64,000 nucleotides of DNA from Gimesia chilikensis (GTDB taxonomy: Bacteria > Planctomycetota > Planctomycetia > Planctomycetales > Planctomycetaceae), in the NCBI RefSeq assembly GCF_007744075.1, contig NZ_CP036266.1, positions 7,468,564-7,532,563 of the forward strand, written 5' to 3'. The notes under the pieces were generated by a model. It saw only the letters and a program-made list of their open reading frames with translations, made no database searches and was not told the origin of the DNA. The translations under genes were made by a program, and so were the position numbers. How positions within the stretch are numbered: the first letter of the stretch is position 1; each line of letters begins with the position of its first letter. Positions 1-9,526 of this stretch are shown here, piece by piece.

Positions 1-543
1 CTGGGGATGTGTCGCGGCGCAGCAGCAGCCCTCTCAGTTGCGACCAGAAAACCCGAAATCCAGTACATCGCCTGCGAAGGCGCGTTTATCAACGAATCCC
101 TGTTCCTCGATCATGCGATTCGCTGGGGCGAACGTTTTCTACCACGCCTGTTCATTCAGCTGGTCCCAACGTGGGAGGTGACCCGGGCATTTCGCATTAT
201 GGTCTGGTTCACTCAACGGCGTCAGGGATGTCGCTTCGTTAATCTCAAGCCCCTGCTCCGCAACCTGGAAAACAGAAAACTGCTGTTCTTCGTCGGAGAG
301 AAAGATCAGAGTGTCGTGCCCTGCATGTCAGATCAGATCATCGGCCGCATCCATCACTCTGAGACCACGCTATGCTCACTCCCAGGGGCGGTGCATAATG
401 CCGGTCGTTTCGCTCAACAGGAACTTTACGATCAACGGCTCGTTGAGTTCTTCACACAGATGGTCGAGACGCAAGAGAAAGCTGCCTCTGACGCTGCTGA
501 TCCTAGTGTGAAATCTGAATCTGCACTCGTCTCACACCAGTGA
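1..543 (+). CDS. Alpha/beta hydrolase, C-terminal part (5' end outside window)
   Basis: The reading frame is open from base 1, so the gene begins upstream. The first residues read LGMCRGAAAAL, which has the shape of the G-x-nucleophile-x-G elbow of the alpha/beta hydrolase fold, but with cysteine where serine is usual. FFVGEKDQSV supplies a plausible catalytic Asp and GAVHNAG a plausible catalytic His at the expected spacing, so all three triad positions appear to be present. A Cys nucleophile is known in this fold for dienelactone hydrolases. The substrate cannot be told. The last 25 residues are a low-complexity tail. It lies on the same strand as the receiver gene but 325 bases away. Confidence 0.7.
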   Translation: MGMCRGAAAALSVATRKPEIQYIACEGAFINESLFLDHAIRWGERFLPRLFIQLVPTWEVTRAFRIMVWFTQRRQGCRFVNLKPLLRNLENRKLLFFVGEKDQSVVPCMSDQIIGRIHHSETTLCSLPGAVHNAGRFAQQELYDQRLVEFFTQMVETQEKAASDAADPSVKSESALVSHQ

Positions 544-868
544 ATCGGGGCAATTCTGCAACCAAAACAGCGGCAGATCACCTGTGGTGCAAGCCTCATT
601 CTTTATGCATCTCTGCCTATTTGACAGAGATTAAGTGTGTTCTCCCCGGAAAATTAACAGTTGAAAACTCTGTCATGGAAATGCATTAATCATATAACCA
701 CCGATTCTGTAATAACTTAACAACACAAGCCTGAATACAACCGACATTGGTATCTGATTTGCTAATATTTTCACTGTCGAATCACTATTTTCCCCATCCC
801 GATTTTGAGATAGGGTTAGCATAAATCTCCCCTGACAATGGGGCTCTGTTTTTCCGGTGAGCTGTGTT
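544..868. other. AT-rich spacer without a recognisable gene
   Basis: This stretch is visibly richer in A and T than the flanking genes. It contains no convincing reading frame and no clear intrinsic terminator. It probably carries the promoter of the following receiver gene, but no promoter was placed with confidence. Confidence 0.4.
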
Positions 869-1288
869 ATGGTCAAAGCCAGATCGCAAACTCCTTATCA
901 ATTACTGATTGCTGATGACGACTCCGGTTTCCGTGAAGTCCTCAGAGAGGTATTGGCCCCTTACTTCCAGCTGTTTGAGGCGGAATCGGGGGAACAGGCG
1001 ATTGAGCTCGTGGAACAGACACACGTCGACATCGTTCTGCTCGACATGCATATGGACATTCTGACAGGTCTGGAAGCCGTCCGGATTTTAAAACAGATCA
1101 ATGCCTTGCTCCCCTGCATTCTGATTACCGCCGATGCGACAGATGAATTGCGTCAGGATGCCAGTGCCGCGAATGCTTACGAAGTGCTGTCTAAACCTGT
1201 CAAGCGACAGGAGTTAGTCACGACCGTTTCTCATGCTCTGGTCGACACCTATCAGGATCCCAACGTCCCTTTCTGGCTGGGTAACTGA
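869..1288 (+). CDS. Stand-alone response regulator receiver protein
   Basis: A single CheY-like receiver domain fills the protein of about 139 residues, with no output domain. Counting from the ATG at 869, the acidic pocket is D16-D18, the phosphoacceptor is D59 (IVLLDMHMD), the switch threonine is T87 (LITADA) and the conserved lysine is K109 (LSKPVK). All key residues are therefore present and the protein should be phosphorylatable. An in-frame GTG at 857 would add four residues. The ATG at 869 is preferred because GGTGAG lies about 8 bases upstream of it. No kinase is adjacent, so it is an orphan. It may work as a diffusible phospho-signal carrier with a kinase encoded elsewhere. Confidence 0.85.
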   Translation: MVKARSQTPYQLLIADDDSGFREVLREVLAPYFQLFEAESGEQAIELVEQTHVDIVLLDMHMDILTGLEAVRILKQINALLPCILITADATDELRQDASAANAYEVLSKPVKRQELVTTVSHALVDTYQDPNVPFWLGN

Positions 1289-1486
1289 GCCAACAGCTTT
1301 TTGAACATCCTGGTGATCCTGGCAATCTGCACAACGGATTTTTGCAGACTCGACTTTTCTTAAACCGCACAGTGAAGTACACTTCGGCCCGAAATTAATT
1401 TCTGGAATGCTGACCTGTCTACGGCGCTCCTCCGGGCCACGGAGTTTTTTGAGCCAGACAGGTTATGCGGCGGAAAGGAGTCTGCC

Positions 1487-2818
1487 ATGTCATATGTACC
1501 AACCCGCTTTATTCATGCTGCGAACTTGCGTCTTGATCATCAGCCGCAGGGAGTCGCTACCATTTCGGAAGCAGCGCAGCATCTGCTCGAAGACTGCACG
1601 CTGAACTCTTTTGCCAATCTGGTTCAGTGTTGCCTCGATCAGAGTGTGGACTTCCTGCTGCTGACGGGAAATACGTTCGTCGAATCAGATCACAGTATCC
1701 GCGCCCGTATCGCACTCATCGACGGCTTTCAGAAACTGGCCACACACAATATTCCGGTACTGGTCATTCCCGGTGAATCAGATCCGCTCAGTGCCTGGGA
1801 CCTGCAATATCACTGGCCCGAGAATGTCACCTTCTTCTCCCCCGGCGATCACGATCGGTTCGACATTCTCCGCGAAACGGAAACGGTGGCAACTCTGCAG
1901 CTCTTCGGATCTGCGCCCGCGAAGACCTACCAGACACTGAAACTGAAACAGCGGAATCAACTGTTCAACAAACAGAATCAGCGTCCCCTTTCAATCGGCT
2001 GCATGACGCCCGCTTCCTCCACTACCGCCGAGGAATCAGCGACCTTCGAACTCGATTCATTCTCGCTGGCCGTCCCGGATGCTTTCCAGAACGACGATGA
2101 CAGCAGCGAAGTAGCCGTGGATTACCTTTCCCTCTCCAAAGGGACGAGCCACCATACGTTTGAAATGCAGCCCGGCGTTGCCCATCATCCGGGAACGGCC
2201 CAGGGATTGAACTTCGGTGAATACCAGAAGAATGGTGTTACGCTGGCAATCGTCAATTCTGAGGCACCTTTGGAACTCAGACGAATCAAAGTTGCCCCGG
2301 TGCGCTGGCTCCCGCTTGAGTTGGAACTGGAGCCACACACTTCCACAGCACAACTGCGACAGCAGATGAAATCCGCACTGTTATCGCGGAAACCTGGCAA
2401 ACACGAACGGCTCTGGATGGTCTGCTGGAAACTGTCTGGCAGTGGATCCCTGCTCGATGCACTGGAAGACGCGACACAACAGGCGGAGTTGACTTCTGCA
2501 CTGCAGCAGGAACTGAAACAGCAACAGCTTCCCCAACTGGAACACACTTTCCAGCTGGAATTCACTCCCATTCAACAGCACCGGGAATCGGGCACCGAAC
2601 TGACCGATTCCTATTTGCGACAGGTGGAATCCTTTCGCACGCGCTTTGATGCCCCCCTTGAGCGACTGATCTCTCGCGCCGGTCATCTCGACCCGCAGTG
2701 GCAGCAGCGGTTAACGTCCATCGCTGCAGAGCTCGATGAAGCGCAGATCTTCAATACAGCCATCCGCAACGGACAGTCCTGGCTCAACATCTCGACGGAT
2801 GAGGAACATCACTCATGA
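1487..2818 (+). CDS. YhaO/SbcD-like metallophosphoesterase family protein with degenerate metal site
   Basis: 443 residues. Layout and position match the exonuclease-type metallophosphoesterase that partners YhaN/SbcC ATPases. The four ligand motifs are recognisable but altered: the usual D-x-H is N13-x-R15 (HAANLRLD), the usual GD is G61-N62 (LLLTGNTF), the usual GNHD is GESD at 96-99, and the usual GHxH region reads KGTSHH near residue 220. The protein therefore looks like a pseudo-nuclease, although the fold is probably kept. The start is supported by AAAGGAG upstream. The stop overlaps the start of the ATPase gene by four bases (ATGA), so the two are probably co-translated. Function is inferred: a structural or regulatory subunit of the ATPase complex rather than an active nuclease. 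Confidence 0.7.
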   Translation: MSYVPTRFIHAANLRLDHQPQGVATISEAAQHLLEDCTLNSFANLVQCCLDQSVDFLLLTGNTFVESDHSIRARIALIDGFQKLATHNIPVLVIPGESDPLSAWDLQYHWPENVTFFSPGDHDRFDILRETETVATLQLFGSAPAKTYQTLKLKQRNQLFNKQNQRPLSIGCMTPASSTTAEESATFELDSFSLAVPDAFQNDDDSSEVAVDYLSLSKGTSHHTFEMQPGVAHHPGTAQGLNFGEYQKNGVTLAIVNSEAPLELRRIKVAPVRWLPLELELEPHTSTAQLRQQMKSALLSRKPGKHERLWMVCWKLSGSGSLLDALEDATQQAELTSALQQELKQQQLPQLEHTFQLEFTPIQQHRESGTELTDSYLRQVESFRTRFDAPLERLISRAGHLDPQWQQRLTSIAAELDEAQIFNTAIRNGQSWLNISTDEEHHS

Positions 2819-5800
2819 AAATCACTCGCATTCACGTCGACCGGTTTGGAAACTGGCATGACCTGGATCTGTCCCCCCTGCAGGCGGGAATCAACGTCTT
2901 TTACGGTCCCAATGAAACGGGCAAGTCGACCCTGATGCGCATGATCCGGGGCATCCTTTATGGATTTCGTCCCGAGGAAAATCGCGAACAGGCACGCGTA
3001 CCGGATTCAACTCCCTGGTCTGCACTGCTGGACATCAAACATCAGGGCCAGCGGTACGAGATCCGTCGCCAGTCCAGGGCCGGCGGTCGCGGACAGTTCT
3101 CCTTCCAGGCAGAAGCACGTGGTATTTCCAGCCAGGAACTGCTGAGTTCACTCCACGCGGGAGTCAAAGAGAGCGTTTACGAGAATGTATTCGCCATTGG
3201 TCTGAACGAACTGCAGGAACTGGGCACGCTGCACGGCGAGCAGGTTGCCCGCCACATCTATGGTCTTTCCCTCGGCCCCGAAGGTCAGGCGATCCTCGAT
3301 GTATCGCAGCAGATAGCAGCCAACAGACAGACCTGCCTGAGCCACAATCTCAAATCGGGCTCGCTGGTCGACCTGTACCGTCAGTTGGATGAAGTCAACA
3401 GCAAGCTCGCCAGTCTGAAGCAGCAGTCGCAGCGATTCTTTCAGCTGTCTAACGAACTCCAACAGCTCCGCGAAGAATCCGACAGCCTGAAGAAACGGAA
3501 GTCAGGCCTGCAGTACCAGATCCGCGGTCATCGTTTCCTGGAACGGGTCTTCAAGCCCTGGCAGGAAGTTCAGAACCTGCAGCACAAACTGAAACAATTG
3601 CCCGTTGTCCATGACTTCCCCGTCGATGGCATTGCTCAACTTGATGAATTTGATCGTAAAATTAAACAGACCGAATCCCGGTTAATCGAAGTCAAAGCCG
3701 AAATCAAACGGCTCCGCAAGGAAATCGAACAATACGAATCGGATAATGAACTGCTGGAACATGCAGCCCAGATCCAGAGTCTGGCAGACCAGAAAGACTG
3801 GATCGCTTCCCTGGAGCAGGATTTCCAGGAAGGTCAGACCGAAGTCCGCAGGCTGGAACAGATTCTCGAACAGTATCGGCCTCAGAATCTGTCGGTCGAT
3901 GCACTATCACATATTCAAACCACGCCGGACAATAATCAGCGACTGATTCAGGCAGCCCGCGAATACCGGATGGCGTCACACAAACGCAAACAGGCTCACT
4001 TGCGTTATAAGAAGGTCTCCCGTCGCTACCAGAAAAAACTGGCCGAGCTGCAGGAAAAATCGGGACGCCTGCTCAATGGACAGTCCATCGAACAGGAACT
4101 GAAACGAGCCCGCGAACGCATGCAGCACCTTGAGCGACTCAGTCAGCTGCGGTTCCGCGAATCCGAATTCTCGATTCGCCAGGAAGCCGTCCGCGAACAA
4201 CTGGATCGTCTGCAGACCCACTCCCGCATTCCGGGTTGGGCCAAAAAAACACTCTTCGGTTTTGCCATCGCCGGTACGCTGTTGCTACTGGCGGGTATCT
4301 GGCGTGGTGTCACCGATGCCTCCCTGGTCGGTCTTATCTACTGTCTGACCGGCCTGTTTCTGGGGGGACTTACCTGGGCGATCAAGAAACATTTCGAAAT
4401 CGATGTCAACGACCAGGCGGATGAGCTGCAGGATGAAAACTGGGCTCTCGACGTCCACCTCCGAGAAACGCGTCAGGAAATCGACCGCCTGCTGGAAGAC
4501 GAGTACTTCTCTCTCAAGCTGGTTAAAGAAGGCCATTCGCTGAGCAACCCTCGTCATCGCGAACAGGTACCCGCGCTGAGCTTCAATGACGAGAATGTCC
4601 TGCGGACTGAGCTGCTGCACGATCTGGCTTTCAAAATCTCAGAGCTGGAACAGCTGCAGGCTTCGCAGGAACAGGTTCAGAAAACCCGACAGCGACTGGT
4701 GCGACTTCGCAACCGGTCGCAGGAAATCCAGCGTGAGTTCAGCAGCAAGCGTCACGAATGGTGCGAATGTCTGAAACAGCTGGGCCTCACCGAAACACTG
4801 AAAATTGAAGACGCCTTCCGCATGTGGCACCAGGTTTCCAATGCCAGCCTGTACGCCACCCAGCGCGAGCAGGAACTGAGACGAATTAAGCCACTGGGCG
4901 ACATCGTCAACATGTTCTACCGTCGCGTGCGGGAACTGGGTCTGAAACTGAACCGGAATCATCAGCAACTCGATCGCCCGTTTGAAGTGGTCGGGGAATG
5001 GGAACGCGAACTCGAACTGCTCTCGGGACAGCGGAAAGAGCGGGCTCGACTGCGGAAAGAAGAAAAGCGTCTGCGTCAGGAAGCAGATACCCTGCAGCTC
5101 TCACTTGAAGGACTGCAACATCAGCGGTCTTCTCTGCTGATCCAGGGCGGTGCCGCTAATCGTGGGGAATTCCTGCAGCGGGCAAACTCAATTGATGAGC
5201 GTCTGCAACTGGAAGAACTGCTCGCTGATGCCCAGACGGAACTCGAGAAGATCAGTCGCAGCGAACAGGAAATGGCCATCGTCGAAGAGGATCTCCTCAA
5301 CTTCGATCTGCAGCAGAATACCGACCACCTGGACATGCTCAACCTGGAACTGGATGACATCGAACGCGATCTGGTCAGCGTCGCCGAGAACATGGGGCGG
5401 CTCAAACAGGACTACCAGAATGCGAAAACGGATCGTTCTTCCGCACAACTGCGATTCCAGCGGGAACAGATTCAGGAACAGATCCAACAAGCGGGTTCAC
5501 TCTGGTTCTCGACCGAACTCTCCGCCGTTGGCATCAATCAGCTGCGTTCCGAATTCGAACGAACCAGTCAGCCTGAAACGCTGGCGATCGCCTCAGACTA
5601 CCTGCGTCAGCTGACCAACGACAAATACACCAATATCTGGACTCCACTCGGCGAGCAGTTCCCCAAGATCGACGACGACCAGGGGCACACACTGACGGTC
5701 GATGAACTCAGTAGCGGTACCCGTGAGCAGCTGTTTCTGGCAATCCGCCTGGCGATGGTAGAACGCTTCCGGAACCAAGGAGTACAGCTCCCGATGATCC

Positions 5801-7071
5801 TGGATGATGTCCTTGTGAACTTCGACCAGGAACGGACCCGGGCGGCCATCAAAACTTTGAGTGCCGTTGCAGCCAAGGGACAGCAGATTCTGCTTTTCAC
5901 CTGTCACCTGCACCTGACGCAACTCTTCGAAGAACAGGGCATCACTGCGGTCCGTCTGCCGGCTTCTGATGTGACACGTAGTCACGCCCCCGAAGTGATC
6001 CCGACAACTGTAGTCGAAGAAGTTGTTGATGAGGAAATCGAAGAAGACGAATATACGGAGCCCTCAGAGGAGCCGACCAATGAAGAACCAGCAACACTCG
6101 AAGTACTCTCTTATGAACTCGACTGGTCAGATCCACTGGACTGCCTTTCCGGGTTGAGTGACTCACAGATTCAGTCGCTGACGGAAGCAGACATCTGGAC
6201 GATCCGCGATTTGCTGACCTTCTCTGCCGACGAGATTGCTGACGGAGTTGACGACGACGGTCTGACCGCGGGTCTGATCTACGAATGGCAGAGCCAGGCT
6301 CGACTGGCTGCCTGTATCCGAGGTCTGGCCCCCGCCCACGCATTGCTGCTCGTCTCCTGTGGTATCACCGAACCGAACGAAATCGCCGGCATGACGATTG
6401 AAGAGCTCTGGTCGCTGGTGGAAACCTGCCAGGATTCCTCGGACAATCTACAGCAGTCTGCTATCACAGAAATCCGTGTGGAACAATGGATCCTCGGCGC
6501 ACAACAGGCGCGTACGTTTTCACCAGAAGCCTCTGAGTCCCTCTCACAAACAGAGCAGGAACCACCTCAGGAAAGACGAGAATATCGGCACGATGGTTCA
6601 CACCCCACTCCCGATTCACAGGGACCGAACATTCCCCCCTTTTACCTGAATCGATCAATGCCCGTTGAAGATGCGCCTTCCATCGGACCGAAGACAGCCG
6701 AACGCCTGGAAGCCGCGGGCGTCTTTACCGTGAATGATCTGCTGGAATGTAATCCCGAGTTCGTCGCGAACAAACTCAACGTGCAGCACATCAGAAAACA
6801 GACCATCCGCAAATGGAAGAAACAGACGAAGCTCGTCTGTTGTATTCCCGGACTCCGCGGACACGACGCCCAGATTCTCGAAGGGTGTGGCCTGACCGAA
6901 CCCGAAATGATCGCCCGGGCGATCCCGCAGGATCTGCTCGGGAAGGTCAATTCGTTCCTCAAAACCAAAAAGGGGCAACGCATCCTCAGAGACGCCAAAC
7001 GTCCCGATCTGGAAGAAGTCTCCGACTGGATTCACTGGTCACAGAAAGCCCGCAAACTGCAGGCCGCCTGA
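2815..7071 (+). CDS. YhaN/SbcC-like AAA ATPase with central membrane segments and C-terminal DUF4332 repeats
   Basis: 1418 residues. The N-terminal half-ATPase has a Walker A motif GPNETGKST at 31-39. Long Glu/Gln/Leu-rich coiled coils follow. Around residues 475-525 there are two hydrophobic stretches (FGFAIAGTLLLLAGIW and LIYCLTGLFLGGLTWAI) that could cross or dip into the membrane, as in YhaN-type proteins. No CxxC zinc hook is seen. The second half-ATPase has the ABC signature ELSSGTREQ near 964 and the Walker B PMILDDVLV near 993. After an acidic linker come two helix-hairpin-helix-like DUF4332 regions (about 1100-1220 and 1281-1418), the second with PSIGPKTAERLEAAG. Such domains often bind DNA. 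It overlaps the upstream phosphoesterase-like gene by four bases. Inferred role: membrane-associated DNA repair or DNA-end handling ATPase. Confidence 0.8.
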   Translation: MKITRIHVDRFGNWHDLDLSPLQAGINVFYGPNETGKSTLMRMIRGILYGFRPEENREQARVPDSTPWSALLDIKHQGQRYEIRRQSRAGGRGQFSFQAEARGISSQELLSSLHAGVKESVYENVFAIGLNELQELGTLHGEQVARHIYGLSLGPEGQAILDVSQQIAANRQTCLSHNLKSGSLVDLYRQLDEVNSKLASLKQQSQRFFQLSNELQQLREESDSLKKRKSGLQYQIRGHRFLERVFKPWQEVQNLQHKLKQLPVVHDFPVDGIAQLDEFDRKIKQTESRLIEVKAEIKRLRKEIEQYESDNELLEHAAQIQSLADQKDWIASLEQDFQEGQTEVRRLEQILEQYRPQNLSVDALSHIQTTPDNNQRLIQAAREYRMASHKRKQAHLRYKKVSRRYQKKLAELQEKSGRLLNGQSIEQELKRARERMQHLERLSQLRFRESEFSIRQEAVREQLDRLQTHSRIPGWAKKTLFGFAIAGTLLLLAGIWRGVTDASLVGLIYCLTGLFLGGLTWAIKKHFEIDVNDQADELQDENWALDVHLRETRQEIDRLLEDEYFSLKLVKEGHSLSNPRHREQVPALSFNDENVLRTELLHDLAFKISELEQLQASQEQVQKTRQRLVRLRNRSQEIQREFSSKRHEWCECLKQLGLTETLKIEDAFRMWHQVSNASLYATQREQELRRIKPLGDIVNMFYRRVRELGLKLNRNHQQLDRPFEVVGEWERELELLSGQRKERARLRKEEKRLRQEADTLQLSLEGLQHQRSSLLIQGGAANRGEFLQRANSIDERLQLEELLADAQTELEKISRSEQEMAIVEEDLLNFDLQQNTDHLDMLNLELDDIERDLVSVAENMGRLKQDYQNAKTDRSSAQLRFQREQIQEQIQQAGSLWFSTELSAVGINQLRSEFERTSQPETLAIASDYLRQLTNDKYTNIWTPLGEQFPKIDDDQGHTLTVDELSSGTREQLFLAIRLAMVERFRNQGVQLPMILDDVLVNFDQERTRAAIKTLSAVAAKGQQILLFTCHLHLTQLFEEQGITAVRLPASDVTRSHAPEVIPTTVVEEVVDEEIEEDEYTEPSEEPTNEEPATLEVLSYELDWSDPLDCLSGLSDSQIQSLTEADIWTIRDLLTFSADEIADGVDDDGLTAGLIYEWQSQARLAACIRGLAPAHALLLVSCGITEPNEIAGMTIEELWSLVETCQDSSDNLQQSAITEIRVEQWILGAQQARTFSPEASESLSQTEQEPPQERREYRHDGSHPTPDSQGPNIPPFYLNRSMPVEDAPSIGPKTAERLEAAGVFTVNDLLECNPEFVANKLNVQHIRKQTIRKWKKQTKLVCCIPGLRGHDAQILEGCGLTEPEMIARAIPQDLLGKVNSFLKTKKGQRILRDAKRPDLEEVSDWIHWSQKARKLQAA

Positions 7072-7087
7072 TGGCATACCTTGTGAG

Positions 7088-8290
7088 TTAACGTTCGATC
7101 TTCAACAGCTTGCGCCGTAACAGATCCAAAGCCGCTTTGGAAATGCGGCTCTTGGCAATAGCACGATTGACGGTTAAACCGATTTCCTCCACCCAGGCTC
7201 CGTTGTCACTCGCGAGTGCCACGAAGGCTTGCGGTGCATTTTCACGGTCCTGCCAGGACTGATTCAGATCCAGCAGTATGGCCAGACCAAAATCGCAGGC
7301 CTGCGTTTCCCGCGTGGATTTCGCCAGGGCCAGTGCGCCGTCTGCAGAAAACGCATCTACACGCGCCAGTACGGTTCCCCATTTGAAACAGTCTGCCGAA
7401 CCCGCAACCTCGGTCAATCGATAAGACAGCAGTCCTCCGGTGCCACATTCGCTGGTCGCCACACTGAGCTTACTCTCGTTCAACAGGGTCACCACTACGT
7501 GTTCGAGTTCTTCATCTTCGTAACCGAAAATGTAGTCGCCCAGTCGTTCGCGAATCTGCTCATAGGTGGCTGAAATCTTTTGCTCGCAATCATCGTTGGA
7601 CTCACCCATCGCTTTGATTCGCAGCGTGATGGTCGCTTCATGGGCTGTGATGCCAACCTCCGGATCGCGGCCGCGACTGGTGATATCTCCCAGCAGTTCT
7701 TCGGTCTTTGACTCACCCACCCCGAAGCAGTTGATGCGGGCAAAGCGAATGATCCGCGTTCCACGAACCAGTCGCGGGAGCACGGACTCAAAAAACATCG
7801 GCTTCATTTCGGAAGGCACGCCCGGCATCGCCGCGATATGACAGATCCCCTCTCCCCCATCACGGGGGACCGTCATCCAGATACCCGGTGCCGTCCCATG
7901 TTCATTTTTGATGGGCTCTGCCCCCTCGGGGAACATCGCCTGTATCCGGTTCCGCTCGGGCATTTCGCGATACCGTTTCAGAAACATGCTTTCGATGATC
8001 GCCAGCGATTCTGCATCAAGTACCAGATCCGTACCCGTCAGTCCCGCCATCGCCTGCCGTGTCAGGTCATCCAGTGTGGGTCCCAGTCCCCCCGTGATCA
8101 GAATCAGATCGGAGCGGGAAGCCGACAGTCGCAACTGATCGATGATCTCATCCAGATTGTCAGCAATGGTTGTATGAAAGTGCGTTGCAATTCCTGCCGC
8201 CGCCAGTTCCGTACTCAACCACTGGCTGTTCGTATCCAGCTTTTCGCCGTTTGTCAGCTCACTGCCAATCGCAATAATCTCTGCTTGCAT
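7088..8290 (-). CDS. cinA: CinA-like protein (competence/damage-inducible protein A; MoCF domain plus PncC-like domain)
   Basis: 400 residues. The N-terminal domain is molybdopterin-binding-like, with IIAIGSELTNGE at the start and LITGGLGPTLDDLT near residue 70, both typical of CinA. The C-terminal region from about 275 matches the nicotinamide-nucleotide amidase (PncC) domain in layout. However, the normal ESCTGG motif reads ECGTGG, so the conserved serine is replaced by cysteine, and the rest of the domain is divergent. In the family the N-terminal domain handles ADP-ribose and the C-terminal one deamidates NMN for NAD salvage. Here the first activity is likely and the second is doubtful. 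It ends 16 bases from the stop of the convergent ATPase gene and is last in a minus-strand run. Confidence 0.8.
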   Translation of the reverse strand: MQAEIIAIGSELTNGEKLDTNSQWLSTELAAAGIATHFHTTIADNLDEIIDQLRLSASRSDLILITGGLGPTLDDLTRQAMAGLTGTDLVLDAESLAIIESMFLKRYREMPERNRIQAMFPEGAEPIKNEHGTAPGIWMTVPRDGGEGICHIAAMPGVPSEMKPMFFESVLPRLVRGTRIIRFARINCFGVGESKTEELLGDITSRGRDPEVGITAHEATITLRIKAMGESNDDCEQKISATYEQIRERLGDYIFGYEDEELEHVVVTLLNESKLSVATSECGTGGLLSYRLTEVAGSADCFKWGTVLARVDAFSADGALALAKSTRETQACDFGLAILLDLNQSWQDRENAPQAFVALASDNGAWVEEIGLTVNRAIAKSRISKAALDLLRRKLLKIER

Positions 8291-8352
8291 TCTTAATTTC
8301 CGTCTCGGGTGGAACTGTTCGTTCCAACTGCTGCTATTTGATAGAATGTGCC

Positions 8353-9459
8353 TCAGGCACTTCCCGTACTGACTGCACCCTGCACAGCCAGTTGATATTG
8401 TTCGACTGTTTTCTCGACCATCGTCTCCACCCGAAACTGCTGACGCACCAGTTCCCGCGCCGATTCACCCATAGCCCGGGCTTTCAAGGGGTCATTGAGC
8501 AATTCGAGAATGCTGTTGGACAGCGACTCACTGTTGGATGGAGGAATCACCAGCCCGGTTTCCCCATCGCGAATCACCGAATACACGCCCCCAACCCCGG
8601 TGGCGATGACCGGCTTGGCCAGCGCCATCGCTTCCAGCATGATCGTTCCCAGCCCCTGACGTAATGAGGGCAGACAGAATATATCCATCGCTTCCAGTGA
8701 GATGGCGAAGTCATACAGGTTGGGAACAAAGGTCACATTCGCCGTAATTTCCAGGTCACGTGCCAGATGTCGCAGGTTCCCTTCCTCGGGACCGGCGCCG
8801 GAAATTAGAAACTGCACATTGGGATTTTCCGCCAGCACACGACTGGCAGCCCCCAGGAAATAAGGAAGTCCCTTGATGGCTTCCAGCGGACCAGCCGTTC
8901 CGACGACCGGCTGATGATCCAGTGACAACACTGGAGACAGGTGGGAAACATCGGGGACATCTACGCCACTGGAAATCACGAGTACGAAATCTTCCGGGAG
9001 ACCGGTGCGGGCGATCAGATCTTTTTTGACCGACTCACTGACGGTAATAATCCCCCGGCACCATTTTAAATCGATGCGCAGCTTTTCATCGCTCTGCAGA
9101 TAGTCATTCACGGTCAGCAGAAACGGACGCTTCAATTTTCGCGCCATCCACTGTCCCTGCGGCAGCACATGTCGCGACTGGATGTGAATCAGATCCGGGA
9201 TGTTCTTCTCGACTTCCTGTTTGACCAGACGCAGAACCGCCTGCCCCAGAATCGGTAGATTCAGGTTCCGATACTCGGTGATATCCAGCTTACTACGGAT
9301 GCCCGGATCGACTTTCGACGCATCAGGACAGACCACGCGTGCCCGAATGCCATAATCGGCGGTGTAATGGGCCAGTCGCAGGGTATAGGCAGAGGTTCCA
9401 CGTAGTTCAAACGGCCCGGCAAACAGCAAAACTTTCATCGAGGAATCAACTTTACTCAT
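8353..9459 (-). CDS. Glycosyltransferase family 4 (GT-B fold)
   Basis: 368 residues with the usual GT4 order: an N-terminal acceptor domain (VLLFAGPFELRGTSAYTLRL) and a C-terminal nucleotide-sugar domain containing VGTAGPLEAIKGL, FLISGAGPEEGNLRHLA and FCLPSLRQGLGTIMLEAMA. In the last motif the first acidic residue of the usual E-x7-E pair is glutamine and the second is kept. A cytosolic or membrane-peripheral enzyme adding a sugar to a lipid- or polymer-linked acceptor is likely. Donor and acceptor are unknown. It lies between the basic membrane protein gene and cinA with gaps under 70 bases, so it probably shares their transcript. Confidence 0.8.
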   Translation of the reverse strand: MSKVDSSMKVLLFAGPFELRGTSAYTLRLAHYTADYGIRARVVCPDASKVDPGIRSKLDITEYRNLNLPILGQAVLRLVKQEVEKNIPDLIHIQSRHVLPQGQWMARKLKRPFLLTVNDYLQSDEKLRIDLKWCRGIITVSESVKKDLIARTGLPEDFVLVISSGVDVPDVSHLSPVLSLDHQPVVGTAGPLEAIKGLPYFLGAASRVLAENPNVQFLISGAGPEEGNLRHLARDLEITANVTFVPNLYDFAISLEAMDIFCLPSLRQGLGTIMLEAMALAKPVIATGVGGVYSVIRDGETGLVIPPSNSESLSNSILELLNDPLKARAMGESARELVRQQFRVETMVEKTVEQYQLAVQGAVSTGSA

Positions 9460-9526
9460 TCACTCTTTTTCCAGCGCTGTATTGCTTCTGTGTGTTTCGG
9501 AGAGACCAGACCGCCTGAAACGCTCA

